Shown: positions 17,273-27,181 of the stretch, piece after piece
Position numbering within the stretch: the first letter of the stretch is position 1
Layout: the number at the start of each line of letters is the position of its first letter
NCBI GenBank assembly: GCA_035513345.1
Contig: DATKCF010000035.1
Coordinates: 62,001 to 126,000 of the forward strand
Direction: 5' to 3'
Origin: DATKCF01 sp035513345
GTDB lineage: Bacteria > Gemmatimonadota > Gemmatimonadetes > Longimicrobiales > RSA9
DNA: 64,000 nucleotides
The notes under the pieces: generated by a model
What the model was told of the DNA's origin: nothing
Databases searched by the model: none
What the model saw: only the letters and a program-made list of their open reading frames with translations
Made by a program: the position numbers and the translations under genes

Positions 17273-17811
17273 CACCGTGGTCCGTCCCCGTCGGTCGACA
17301 TGTACACGATCGAGCTGATGCGCCAGCGACCCTCGAAGCGGAGCAGTGTAAACGCGTCGATCCCGCTCCATTCCTGGACATCGCCGGGATCGCCGAAGCG
17401 AGCGTCATAGGCCGCCCAGACCTGAGCGATGTCGTTGTTGGCGCGCACGTGTGCGGACGTCATGGATTCGGAGAAGATCGAGCGGCTGCCGGGTCCCTGC
17501 GGCGCCTGTTCGATGAACGACTGTATGGTAGTGGAAACGACGCGTGCGCCGGGTTCGCCCGGCGGTTGCCAGACGGTGGTCAATGTGGCGCCCGGCCAGA
17601 AGTGGTCGCGGACGAAGCTCCACTCGCGCGCGCTGAGGTCTGCGTAGTACTGCTCGACGACGGCCAGGACCTGGTCGCGAACGCTGTCGGGCGAGGCGGC
17701 CATGTCGGTTATGAGCGGTGCGGTGTCGGCAGCGGTGTCCGGCTGAGAACAGGCGGCCGCGGCGGCGAAGGCCAGACAGGCCAGCCGGGTGAATTGTCTC
17801 GCAAGCATCAT
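17272..17811 (-). CDS. NTF2/SnoaL-like lipoprotein
   Basis: A 179-residue protein. The start is one of two adjacent ATGs (17811/17808) behind GAGG. A lipoprotein signal ends in AAAAACS. The mature part has the layout of the DUF4440/SnoaL-like fold: an N-terminal helix (RDQVLAVVEQYYADL), then WSFVRDHFWPGATLTT, and ending with FTLLRFEGRWRISSIVYM, the typical last strands. These domains are small binding or ketosteroid-isomerase-like folds, and a specific function cannot be read. Translationally coupled to the downstream cyclophilin. Confidence 0.75.
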   Translation of the reverse strand: MMLARQFTRLACLAFAAAAACSQPDTAADTAPLITDMAASPDSVRDQVLAVVEQYYADLSAREWSFVRDHFWPGATLTTVWQPPGEPGARVVSTTIQSFIEQAPQGPGSRSIFSESMTSAHVRANNDIAQVWAAYDARFGDPGDVQEWSGIDAFTLLRFEGRWRISSIVYMSTDGDGPR

Positions 17812-18002
17812 TCGCCTCGGTGGATAATGCGCCAGATGCGTTTCGCGGCCGGCGAAGGTAGCGCCCGACGTACCGCCCGGGAAAGGCGAGGGTGCCCGTC
17901 GCACTTTCCCCGGGTCGGCCGGAGGCCCAGTTTGCCGCCCGCCGGGCGAATGACGGGATCCACCGACCCATGGACAGGCCAATCCGGGGGCAGCGGAATC
18001 GG

Positions 18003-19568
18003 ATGATGGACGCGGGATCGAACGGAGAGATGGAGGACGGCCGCGTCGCGTACAAGTGGAAAGTCCTGGGCTCCGTGATATTCGGCGTGTTCATGGTCGT
18101 CCTGGACATGACGGCGGTGAATGTCGCGTTCCAGACCGTGCGCGCGGAGTACGGCGCCCGACTCAGCGACGCGCAGTGGATCATCAGTCTGTACGTTCTG
18201 GCGATCGGCGTTGCGACTCCGCTCGCTGGCTACCTGGCCGACCGGTTCGGCATCAAGCGAACGTACATCGGCGGACTCGTGACGTTCGCGATCGGCTCGC
18301 TGCTGTGCGGGCTCGCGCCCGACCTGGCGTCGCTCATTGCCGCGCGCGCCCTCCAGGGGTTCGGCGGGGGCATGGCCGTTCCGCTCGGCTCGGCGCTGCT
18401 GCTGCGTGCGTTTCCGGCCGACGAACAGGGCCGTGCGCTCGGACTGTACGGCGTCGCGATTGTTTTCGCGCCGATGATCGGGCCCGTGCTCGGCGGCGTC
18501 CTGGTCGACCTCGGGTTCTGGCGCTGGATCTTCTTCATCAATGTGCCGATCGGCGCGGTCGGTGTGCTGCTTGCCTCACGACTGCTGCGCGAGGAGCGTA
18601 GCCCGCACGACCACCGGCTGGATGTTTTCGGGCTGATCACGGTCGTCATCGGCGTTGGCTCAATCCTGTACGCCACGACCGTGGTCGAGACGAGCGGGTG
18701 GCGGGGGCCCGGTGTCGCACTCTGGTTCGGCGTCGGCGTCACGGCGCTCGTCGCGTTCACTGTGACGGAGCTGTTCGTTGCGCGCGAGCCATTGCTCGAT
18801 CTGCGGCTGTTCAGGCACCCGACGTTCCTCATCGCGAGCCTCGTCGGCTACGTCACCATTGTGTCTCTGTTCGGCGCCGAGTTCCTCATGCCGCTCTATC
18901 TGCAGGCGGCGCGCGGACTGAGCGCGATGCACACCGGCCTCATCATGCTGCCGATGGCGATAGCCGCGGGCATCTTCACGCCTCTCGCCGGCCATCTTTA
19001 CGACCGTATTGGACCGCGCATGCTTCTCGTGACCGGGTTGTCGCTGCTCGTGATCAACACGTGGAACTTCGCGCGGCTCGATGCGACAACGCCGATCGCC
19101 TGGATCTGCGTGCTCCTCGCGATTCGCGGTGCGGCGCTCGGCCTCACGACGCAAACGACGTTCGTCACTGCGATGTCGGTCGTGGGCGGGCCCGCTCTGC
19201 CACGTGGCACTTCGCTCGTGAACGCGACCCGCAACGTCGTTCATTCGCTGGGCGTCGCCGTCCTCGCCACGCTCGCAGCGAGCACACTGTCGCCGCGAAC
19301 GCGCGTCATCCAGGCGGAAGCGAACACCGAGGCGGTCACGGGCGTATGCGTGATCGGTGATGACACGAACGTTGCTCGCGGACCATGGTCCGAAACCGAG
19401 CTGCGTGTTGCATGCGACGAGAGCATTGCCGGCTTCGAACTCGCCTACACGCTCTCGTTCGTGGCAGCGCTCGTTGCGCTCGGGCTGGGAGTGGCGTTGC
19501 CGGGCTGGCCGGCCGCGTGGGGTGGCAGGACCGCGATGGCCGGGCCGACCCGACCGAGCGGCCCGTAA
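18003..19568 (+). CDS. MFS multidrug exporter (DHA2/EmrB-QacA type)
   Basis: A 521-residue transporter with about 14 hydrophobic segments. The family's first loop motif is visible as LDMTAVNVAFQTV, motif A as GYLADRFGIKRTYIGG, and motif C as GLYGVAIVFAPMIGPVLGGVLV. The second half starts near FRHPTFLIASLVGY. The large loop near residue 450 (VCVIGDDTNVARG) is unusual and may lie outside the membrane. Expected role: proton-driven export of drugs or metabolites. The start is one of the adjacent ATGs at 18003/18006. It is divergent from the lipoprotein/cyclophilin operon. Confidence 0.9.
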   Translation: MMDAGSNGEMEDGRVAYKWKVLGSVIFGVFMVVLDMTAVNVAFQTVRAEYGARLSDAQWIISLYVLAIGVATPLAGYLADRFGIKRTYIGGLVTFAIGSLLCGLAPDLASLIAARALQGFGGGMAVPLGSALLLRAFPADEQGRALGLYGVAIVFAPMIGPVLGGVLVDLGFWRWIFFINVPIGAVGVLLASRLLREERSPHDHRLDVFGLITVVIGVGSILYATTVVETSGWRGPGVALWFGVGVTALVAFTVTELFVAREPLLDLRLFRHPTFLIASLVGYVTIVSLFGAEFLMPLYLQAARGLSAMHTGLIMLPMAIAAGIFTPLAGHLYDRIGPRMLLVTGLSLLVINTWNFARLDATTPIAWICVLLAIRGAALGLTTQTTFVTAMSVVGGPALPRGTSLVNATRNVVHSLGVAVLATLAASTLSPRTRVIQAEANTEAVTGVCVIGDDTNVARGPWSETELRVACDESIAGFELAYTLSFVAALVALGLGVALPGWPAAWGGRTAMAGPTRPSGP

Positions 19569-19742
19569 CGGGTGTGCCGGTCCGCATTTCCGCGGTTGCT
19601 GGGGCTGTCGGTTCCGCCTAGGTTGAACTCTCGCAGCCTCGTCCCGCGGTTCGTCCGCAAGGCAGGGTTCCCGAAACGATCGTCTCCCAGGGAAAGGCCG
19701 CGGCGACCCCTCGCCGCACGCCCGACCGCAACCCCGGCCAGA

Positions 19743-21713
19743 ATGGTTTCTCAGGTACCAGCCGATCTTCCCAGACTCGTGATCGAGAATGTCCGGCCGT
19801 CCGTCGATGGCGGCCGGTACCCGGCCAAGCGCGCCATCGGAGAGGCGGTCCGTGTCATGGCGGATGTCTACCGCGACGGCCACGACTGGATCGCGGCGCA
19901 CGTCCGCTACAGACGGCCGGGCCAAGAGGCGTGGTGCACGGCGCCGATGACGTACGAACCGGGCTGGGACCGGTGCTCGGGCGACTTCACGGTCGACGCC
20001 ATCGGCCGCTGGTCGTTCACCGTCGAAGCGTGGACGGATCGTTTCACGAGCTGGCGCCGTGACATCGAGAAGAAGCTACGCGCAGGACAGGACGTGACGT
20101 TCGACCTGATCGAGGGCGCCGACATGGTGGCCGAAGCATCAGCGCATGCGGAGGATGCGGATTCGGTTGCGCTGGCCGATGCCGCCACGCTCCTGCGCTC
20201 CGACGAGCGACGAGCGGGCGACCGTTCGCGCATCGCGCTCGATGAGCAGCTCGCGACGCTCATACTTCAGTATTTGCCGCCGGCCGACCTCACGAGCACG
20301 GACCGCGTGTTCGAGCTGACTGTCGACCCTGTCGATGCCGCGTTCGCGTCGTGGTACGAGATGTTTCCGCGCTCGCAGAGCCCGGAGCCCGGGCGACACG
20401 GCACGTTCCGCGACGCATCTGAACGACTGCCCGCTCTGGCCGAGCTCGGGTTCGACGTCGTCTACCTGCCACCGATCCATCCGATCGGGCGGACGAACCG
20501 CAAGGGCCGCAACAACGCGCTGGTCACCGAGCCCGGTGATCCCGGCAGCCCGTGGGCCATCGGCAACAGCGATGGCGGCCACATGGCGATCGAACCCGCG
20601 CTCGGTACCATGCGTGACTTCGACCGCTTCGTGAAGCGCGCTCGCAAGCTCGGCATCGAGGTTGCCCTCGACTACGCGCTGCAGTGCGCACCCGACCACC
20701 CGTGGGTCGCGGAGCACCCCGACTGGTTCTTCGTCCGACCCGACGGCACCATCAAACATGCCGAGAACCCGCCCAAGAAGTACGAGGACATCGTACCGAT
20801 CAACTTCTGGTGCGACGATCATGCCGCCCTGTGGAACGCGTGTCTGCACGTGCTGCTGCACTGGATTCGGCACGGCGTCCGCACGTTCCGCGTAGACAAC
20901 CCGCACACGAAGCCGTTCGCGTTCTGGGCATGGGTGATCGCAGAAGTGAAGGCGGAGCACCCGGAGACGGTGTTCCTGTCCGAAGCGTTCACGCGACCCG
21001 CTCGGCTGAAGGGCCTGGCCAGGCTCGGGTTCACGCAGTCGTACACATACTTCACATGGCGCAACTCGGCGGCCGAACTCCGCGAGTATCTGACCGAGCT
21101 GACGACCGGTGAATCAGTCGAGTTCATGCGGCCGAACTTCTTCACCAATACGCCCGACATCCTCCACGAGTACCTGCAGACCGGCGGACGGCCCGCGTTC
21201 CTGGTGCGGCTCGTACTCGCGGGTACGCTGTCACCGCTCTACGGCATCTACTCCGGTTACGAACTCTGTGAGAATGTGGCGGTCCGACCGGGCAGCGAAG
21301 AATACCTCGACTCCGAAAAGTACCAGATCCGGGTCCGCGACTGGAACGCGGCAGGCAACATCAACGCGGACATCGCACTGATCAACAGGATCCGTCGCGA
21401 GCACCCGGCACTGCAGCGGCTGGACAATCTGCGCTTCGGCGTTTCGGAGAACGACAGTATCCTGTTCTATCACAAGTCGGCGAGGAATGACGAACTGCTG
21501 ATCGCGGTCAACATCGATCCGCACGTCGCGATGGAGACAATGGTCCATGTACCACTCGGCGCTCTCGGAATCGCGCCGGACGAACCGTTCGAGGTGCACG
21601 ACCTGCTGTCGGACGCGACGTACACCTGGCAGGGCGTTCGCAACTACGTCCGTCTCGACCCGGACGTGCAGGTCGCCCACATCTTCCATGTGCGCCGGAT
21701 GGCTTCGCCATGA
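19743..21713 (+). CDS. glgE: Alpha-1,4-glucan:maltose-1-phosphate maltosyltransferase
   Basis: Transfers maltose from maltose-1-phosphate onto alpha-1,4-glucan (GH13_3). The 656-residue protein has the N-terminal beta domain (VIENVRPSVDGGRYPAK), then the catalytic barrel: YEMFPRSQSP, VVYLPPIHPIGRTNRKGRNN, nucleophile Asp in TFRVDNPHTKP (about residue 383), acid/base Glu in VFLSEAFTRP (about 412), and FTNTPDILHEYLQTGGRP. The start at 19743 has only a weak Shine-Dalgarno; the frame is open back to 19572. First gene of a four-gene operon; its stop overlaps the next start by ATGA. Confidence 0.95.
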   Translation: MVSQVPADLPRLVIENVRPSVDGGRYPAKRAIGEAVRVMADVYRDGHDWIAAHVRYRRPGQEAWCTAPMTYEPGWDRCSGDFTVDAIGRWSFTVEAWTDRFTSWRRDIEKKLRAGQDVTFDLIEGADMVAEASAHAEDADSVALADAATLLRSDERRAGDRSRIALDEQLATLILQYLPPADLTSTDRVFELTVDPVDAAFASWYEMFPRSQSPEPGRHGTFRDASERLPALAELGFDVVYLPPIHPIGRTNRKGRNNALVTEPGDPGSPWAIGNSDGGHMAIEPALGTMRDFDRFVKRARKLGIEVALDYALQCAPDHPWVAEHPDWFFVRPDGTIKHAENPPKKYEDIVPINFWCDDHAALWNACLHVLLHWIRHGVRTFRVDNPHTKPFAFWAWVIAEVKAEHPETVFLSEAFTRPARLKGLARLGFTQSYTYFTWRNSAAELREYLTELTTGESVEFMRPNFFTNTPDILHEYLQTGGRPAFLVRLVLAGTLSPLYGIYSGYELCENVAVRPGSEEYLDSEKYQIRVRDWNAAGNINADIALINRIRREHPALQRLDNLRFGVSENDSILFYHKSARNDELLIAVNIDPHVAMETMVHVPLGALGIAPDEPFEVHDLLSDATYTWQGVRNYVRLDPDVQVAHIFHVRRMASP

Positions 21714-24700
21714 GCGATCCGATGTGGTACAAGGATGCGATCCTGTACGAAGCGAGAGTGCGCGCGTTCTACGACAGTGATGACGACGGGATTGGCGACT
21801 TCCGCGGTCTCGCCAGCAAGCTCGACTACCTGCGCGAGCTGGGTGTTACCGCCATCTGGCTGCTCCCGTTCTATCCGTCACCCCTCATGGACGACGGATA
21901 CGATATCTCGGACTACACGAGTGTCCATCCGGACTGTGGCACGCTTCGCGATTTCCGTCATTTCGTGAAGGAAGCGCACAAGCGGGACCTGCGCGTGATC
22001 ACGGAACTGGTGCTGAATCACACGTCGGATCAGCACGCGTGGTTCCAGCGGGCACGGAAGGCGGGACCGAAGTCGAACGCCAGGAACTTCTATGTCTGGA
22101 GCGACGATCCCGACAAGTGGTCTGAAGCGCGTATCATTTTTCAGGACTTCGAGACGTCGAACTGGACATGGGACCGCCAGGCGCACGCATATTACTGGCA
22201 CCGCTTCTATGCGAACCAGCCGGATCTGAATTTCGACAATCCGGCAGTGCGCCGTGCGGTCATCCGCGTTCTCGACTTCTGGCTGTCGATGGGTGTTGAC
22301 GGGCTGCGGCTCGACGCAGTGCCGTATCTGTTCGAGCGCGACGGTACGAACTGCGAGAATCTGCCGGAAACGCATGAGTTCCTGCGGGAGCTGCGGCGGC
22401 ACATCGACGACAATTTTCCGAACCGCATGTTGCTGGGCGAGGCGAACCAGTGGCCGGAGGATGCGGTTGCGTATTTCGGCGATGGCGATGAATGCCACGT
22501 GGCGTTCCACTTCCCGATCATGCCCCGCCTGTTCATGGCGCTGCACATGGAGGATCGCCATCCGATCGTCGACATTCTCGAGCAGACGCCGGCGATTCCC
22601 GCATCGTCGCAGTGGGCGCTGTTCCTGCGCAACCATGACGAGCTGACACTCGAGATGGTGACGGACGAAGAGCGCGATTACATGTACCGCGTGTATGCAC
22701 GCGAGCGACGCGCCCGTATCAATCTCGGTATCCGGCGGCGGCTGGCCCCGCTGCTGGGCAATGACCGGCGCCGCATCGAGCTGATGAACGGCCTGCTGTT
22801 TTCGCTACCCGGCACACCGGTACTGTACTATGGCGATGAGATCGGCATGGGCGACAACATCTATCTTGGCGACCGGCACGGCGTCCGGACACCGATGCAG
22901 TGGAGCCCGGACAAGAACGCGGGCTTTTCACGTGCGAACCCGCAGCGGCTCTATCTGCCGATCATCGTCGATCCCGAGTACCATTACGAGACGGTCAACG
23001 TCGAGGCGCAGGAGCACAACCCGAGCTCGCTGTTGTGGTGGATGCGCCGTCTGATCTCGCTGCGGAAGCGGTTCCGCGCGTTCGGCCGTGGCACGCTCGA
23101 GATGCTGCACCCGCGCAACCGCAAGGTTCTGGCCTTCATCCGCGAATACGAGGATGAACAGATTCTCGTGGTCGCGAACCTGTCGCGCTACGTGCAATAT
23201 GTCGAACTGGATCTGGCGCGCTATCGGGGAGAAGTGCCGGTCGAGCTGTTCGGCGGCGCCGTGTTCCCGCCGATCGGTGACCTGCCGTATCTGCTGACGG
23301 TCGGCCCGCACGGCTTCTACTGGTTCGTCCTGCGGCCGCAGGAGGAAGGCGCGGCCCGGCTCGAGCCTGTGGCGCCGGCGCTGCTGCAGGCGAAGGGCGA
23401 CTGGACCGACGTACTGTCGGGCACAGCCGACAGCCTCGTGGCTGCACTGCCGGCGTACCTGCGCCGCCAGCGCTGGTTCGGTGGCAAGGGCCGCACCATC
23501 AAGCGGGTTCGGCTGCGCGGCAGCGTACCCGTCCGTGACGATGGTGAAACGGAAGCGGTGATCGCGTTCGTGACTGTCGAGTATACGGATGGCGACCCGG
23601 AGGATTACCTTGTACCGGTCGCATTCGCGATCGGCGCCCGCCAGGTCGATCTCGAGCGGCACCACCCGGAAACCGTGATGGCTCGCCTTGCGGTCGATAC
23701 CGGACAGCGTGTCGATGAGGGCGTGCTGCACGACGGGCTCCGCAATCCGGCGTTGGGCAGCATACTGCTTTCGGCGATCGAGCGCAGACGCAAGCTGCGC
23801 GGCGCTACCGGTATGATCGTCGCCAGCCGGACAAAGGCGTTCGACGATATTGCCGGCAGTTCGACGGCGGAGCCTGCCACGATCGCATCGTGGGAGCAGA
23901 GCAACTCGTCGCTGCTGTTCGGCGACCGGCTGATGCTGAAGGTGTTCCGCCGGGCGGGTGGCGGCCTGAATCCTGAACTCGAGATCGGCCGGTTCCTTGC
24001 CGAGCGTGGCTTCGCACACGTGCCGCCGCTTGCCGGTTCCCTCGAGTACCAGGCCGAAGGCGAATCCGTAACGATCGGCGTACTTCAGAGTCTGGTATCC
24101 AACGAAGGCGATGCGTGGGAGTTTACACTGGACGAAGTCGAGCGATACTTCGAGCGCGTTCTGGTCGATCACCGCGATCAGAAGTCGGTGCCGGAACCGA
24201 AGCGCGAACCGCTCGAACTCGCGGGCAGGGAGCCGCCCGAACTCGCGGGCGAACTGATCGGCGGCTACCTCGACACAGCCTCCCTCATGGGGCGCCGCAC
24301 GGCGGACCTGCACGCCGCGTTGTCGGATCCGGACGATCCGGCGTTCGCGCCGGAGCCGTTCTCGAAACTCTACCAGCGCTCGCTGTACCAGTCGATGCGC
24401 AACCTGACGAGGCGTGTGTTCCGGCTGCTGAATGATGCCCTGCCCGGTCTGCCCGACGCGATCCGACCGGACGCCGGCCGTGTCCGCGATGCTCAGGATG
24501 ACATCCTCCGCGTCTTCGCGAAGCTGTCGGATCGGCGGCTCGCGGCGGTCCGGGCCCGGTGCCATGGCGACCTGCACCTCGGCCAGCTCCTGTTCACGGG
24601 CAAGGATTTCGTGTTTCTCGATTTCGAGGGAGAACCCGCGCGGCCCGTGAGCGAGCGCAGGATCAAGCGGACACCTCTGGCCGATGTGGCCGGGATGCTG

Positions 24701-25036
24701 CGCTCGTTCGAGTACGCGGTATCGACGGTTCTGGCCACGCGCGTTGTCGGGCCGATGGCTTCGCGTGAACAGACCGAACCACTCGAGCGATGGGCCCGGC
24801 TTTGGCACAAGTGGGTCTCGGCCGCGTTCCTCCATGGCTACTTCTCGAACGCCGACAACGCCACGTTCCTGCCTGCCGACCGCGGCGACGTGGCGCTGCT
24901 CCTCGAGATCTCGCTCCTCGAGAAGGCCGTCTACGAACTCGGGTACGAGCTCGACAACAGACCCGACTGGGCATGGGTGCCGCTGCGCGGGATCCTGCGC
25001 CTTCTCGAATCGCACAACGTGGAGCCCCTCGAATGA
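21710..25036 (+). CDS. treS: Trehalose synthase fused to maltokinase
   Basis: A 1108-residue bifunctional enzyme. Residues 1 to about 550 are a GH13_16 trehalose synthase that interconverts maltose and trehalose: WYKDAILYEARVRAFYDS, DGIGDFRGL, nucleophile Asp in LRLDAVPYLFER (about 201), Glu in LLGEANQWPED (about 243), and LRNHDELTLEMV (about 309). Residues from about 570 to the end are a maltokinase: RRQRWFGGKGR, the RCHGDLHLGQLL catalytic loop and VFLDFEGEP (metal-binding). Maltokinase makes maltose-1-phosphate, the substrate of GlgE encoded upstream. The fused form is known in several bacteria. Start and stop both overlap the neighbouring genes by ATGA. Confidence 0.95.
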   Translation: MSDPMWYKDAILYEARVRAFYDSDDDGIGDFRGLASKLDYLRELGVTAIWLLPFYPSPLMDDGYDISDYTSVHPDCGTLRDFRHFVKEAHKRDLRVITELVLNHTSDQHAWFQRARKAGPKSNARNFYVWSDDPDKWSEARIIFQDFETSNWTWDRQAHAYYWHRFYANQPDLNFDNPAVRRAVIRVLDFWLSMGVDGLRLDAVPYLFERDGTNCENLPETHEFLRELRRHIDDNFPNRMLLGEANQWPEDAVAYFGDGDECHVAFHFPIMPRLFMALHMEDRHPIVDILEQTPAIPASSQWALFLRNHDELTLEMVTDEERDYMYRVYARERRARINLGIRRRLAPLLGNDRRRIELMNGLLFSLPGTPVLYYGDEIGMGDNIYLGDRHGVRTPMQWSPDKNAGFSRANPQRLYLPIIVDPEYHYETVNVEAQEHNPSSLLWWMRRLISLRKRFRAFGRGTLEMLHPRNRKVLAFIREYEDEQILVVANLSRYVQYVELDLARYRGEVPVELFGGAVFPPIGDLPYLLTVGPHGFYWFVLRPQEEGAARLEPVAPALLQAKGDWTDVLSGTADSLVAALPAYLRRQRWFGGKGRTIKRVRLRGSVPVRDDGETEAVIAFVTVEYTDGDPEDYLVPVAFAIGARQVDLERHHPETVMARLAVDTGQRVDEGVLHDGLRNPALGSILLSAIERRRKLRGATGMIVASRTKAFDDIAGSSTAEPATIASWEQSNSSLLFGDRLMLKVFRRAGGGLNPELEIGRFLAERGFAHVPPLAGSLEYQAEGESVTIGVLQSLVSNEGDAWEFTLDEVERYFERVLVDHRDQKSVPEPKREPLELAGREPPELAGELIGGYLDTASLMGRRTADLHAALSDPDDPAFAPEPFSKLYQRSLYQSMRNLTRRVFRLLNDALPGLPDAIRPDAGRVRDAQDDILRVFAKLSDRRLAAVRARCHGDLHLGQLLFTGKDFVFLDFEGEPARPVSERRIKRTPLADVAGMLRSFEYAVSTVLATRVVGPMASREQTEPLERWARLWHKWVSAAFLHGYFSNADNATFLPADRGDVALLLEISLLEKAVYELGYELDNRPDWAWVPLRGILRLLESHNVEPLE

Positions 25037-27147
25037 CACGTGTCTGGCCCGGTTCGCCCTTTCCGCTCGGGGCGACCTGGAATGGCGAGGGCGTGAACTT
25101 CGCCATCTTCTCCGAAGCGGCAACGGCCGTCGAGTTGTGCCTGTTCGACTCGCCCGACCTTGAAACCGAGACCGAACGAATCCGCCTGACGGAGCGCACC
25201 GACAACGTCTGGCACGCATACCTGCCAGACATCAGACCGGACCACCTCTACGGCTACCGCGTCGACGGTCCGTGGAACCCCGGCAAGGGGCTGCGCTTCA
25301 ATCGGAACAAGCTGCTGGTCGATCCCTATGCTCGCGCGATCACGAACGGGCTCCAGTGGAACGACGCGGTCTTCGGCTACAACGTGAACGATCCCGCCGG
25401 TGACGTACGGATGGATCTTTCGGACAGCTCGCCATACATGCCGAGGTGCGTCGTCATCGATCATACCTTTCCCTGGGGTGACGACAAGCCGCCGCGCGTG
25501 CCGTGGCACAGGACCGTCGTCTACGAAGCCCACGTTAAGGGCATGACGATGCTGCACCCTGATGTACCCGAGCACCTGCGCGGCACATATCTCGGCCTGG
25601 CGTCCGACCCGATCATCGAGCACCTCCGATCGCTCAACGTCACTGCCATCGAGCTGATGCCGGTGCACCATTCGATTCCGGAACGGCGAATGGCCGACGC
25701 CGGCCTGACGAATTACTGGGGCTACAACACGCTCGGCTTCTTCGCGCCCGACGCCCGTTTCGCGACGGGCAATCGTGGCTGGCAGGTACGCGAGTTCAAG
25801 TCGATGGTGAAACGGCTGCACCGCGCCGGCATCGAAGTGCTGCTCGATGTCGTCTACAACCATACCGCCGAGGGCAACCACCTCGGCCCGACGCTTTCGT
25901 TCCGCGGCATCGACAACGTGGCGTACTACAGGCTCGACCCGTCAGATCGGCGCTATTACATCGATTTCACGGGCACCGGCAATACGTTCAACGTTCCACA
26001 CCGGCGCGCGATGCAGCTGCTGATGGACAGTCTGCGGTACTGGGTGACGGAGATGCATGTCGACGGGTTCCGCTTCGACCTTGCCTCGGCGCTGGCGCGT
26101 GAACTCCACGGGGTCAACCGGCTGGGCCGCTTCTTCGACATCATCCGGCAGGACCCGGTCATATCACGTGTCAAGCTGATCGCGGAGCCGTGGGACCTCG
26201 GGGAGGGCGGCTATCAGGTCGGCAACTTTCCGGTCGGCTGGGCGGAGTGGAACGGCAAGTACCGCGACACCGTGCGCCGTTTCTGGCGAGGCGACAACAG
26301 GCAGATTGCCGGCATGGCGTATCGGCTGTCGGGCAGCAGCGATCTGTATGGTGACGACGAACGCTCGCCGCACGCGAGCATCAATTACGTGACCTCCCAT
26401 GATGGTTTCACGTTGCGTGACCTGGTCAGCTACGAGCGAAAGCACAACGAGGCAAACGCCGAGGACAACAGGGACGGCACGGACGCGAACTGGTCGAGCA
26501 ACTGGGGTATCGAAGGCCCGACCGGGGAGACGCGCATTGTCGAGTTGCGCGAGCGCGTAATGTACAACTTCCTTGCAACGCTGGCGTTCTCGCAGGGCGT
26601 GCCGATGATCTCACACGGCGATGAGATGGGCAGGACGCAGGACGGCAACAACAACGCATACTGCCAGGACAATCCGCTGACGTGGATGAAGTGGGATCTC
26701 GACGCGCGGGCGCGCAAGCTGCTCTCGTTCGCGCAGGCCGTGTTCGCGATGCGGGCGGCCAACCCGGTCCTTCGCCGCCGCACGTTCTTCCACGGCCAGC
26801 CGATCACGCAGACCGGAACCAAGGACGTGTCATGGCTGCGGGCCACGGGTGAGGAGATGACGGCGGAGGACTGGCAGGATCCGCGGCGCCACATCATGGC
26901 GATGCTGATCCACGGCCGGGCCACGGATGAGCGTGATGAACGCGGCAGGCTTGCGACGGGCGAGACGGTACTGTTTGCGCTCAATGGCGGTGGCCGGTCG
27001 CGCCGTTTCAAGCCTCCGAATCTCGAGGAGAACGGTCGCTGGATCGAGGCATTGAACACGGCGCGGCCCGGGTCACGCCTGGTCAGGAGTCACGCTGTCA
27101 GCCTCGTGGCGCGCTCGTGCATCCTGTTCCGCTACGAGCTGCTCTGA
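25033..27147 (+). CDS. glgX: Glycogen debranching enzyme (isoamylase type)
   Basis: Hydrolyses alpha-1,6 branches of glycogen (GH13_11). The 704-residue protein starts at an ATG overlapping the previous stop. A CBM48-like N-terminal domain (FPLGATWNGEGVNFAIFSE, LYGYRVDGPW) is followed by the barrel: NYWGYNTLGFFAPD, DVVYNHTAEGN, nucleophile Asp in DGFRFDLASALARE (about 347), Glu in LIAEPWDLGEGGYQ (about 383) and Asp in TSHDGFTLRDL (about 456). The HGDEMGRTQDGNNNAYCQ phrase is diagnostic for GlgX. It would release linear chains that MalQ and GlgE can use. Confidence 0.95.
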   Translation: MTRVWPGSPFPLGATWNGEGVNFAIFSEAATAVELCLFDSPDLETETERIRLTERTDNVWHAYLPDIRPDHLYGYRVDGPWNPGKGLRFNRNKLLVDPYARAITNGLQWNDAVFGYNVNDPAGDVRMDLSDSSPYMPRCVVIDHTFPWGDDKPPRVPWHRTVVYEAHVKGMTMLHPDVPEHLRGTYLGLASDPIIEHLRSLNVTAIELMPVHHSIPERRMADAGLTNYWGYNTLGFFAPDARFATGNRGWQVREFKSMVKRLHRAGIEVLLDVVYNHTAEGNHLGPTLSFRGIDNVAYYRLDPSDRRYYIDFTGTGNTFNVPHRRAMQLLMDSLRYWVTEMHVDGFRFDLASALARELHGVNRLGRFFDIIRQDPVISRVKLIAEPWDLGEGGYQVGNFPVGWAEWNGKYRDTVRRFWRGDNRQIAGMAYRLSGSSDLYGDDERSPHASINYVTSHDGFTLRDLVSYERKHNEANAEDNRDGTDANWSSNWGIEGPTGETRIVELRERVMYNFLATLAFSQGVPMISHGDEMGRTQDGNNNAYCQDNPLTWMKWDLDARARKLLSFAQAVFAMRAANPVLRRRTFFHGQPITQTGTKDVSWLRATGEEMTAEDWQDPRRHIMAMLIHGRATDERDERGRLATGETVLFALNGGGRSRRFKPPNLEENGRWIEALNTARPGSRLVRSHAVSLVARSCILFRYELL

Positions 27148-27181
27148 TGACCGAACGCGCGATGCCCGGACGTAGCCGGCC

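Noticed and set aside
22928..25219. A 763-codon minus-strand frame across treS
   Set aside because: Low-complexity arginine-rich translation; the plus strand has all TreS and maltokinase motifs.
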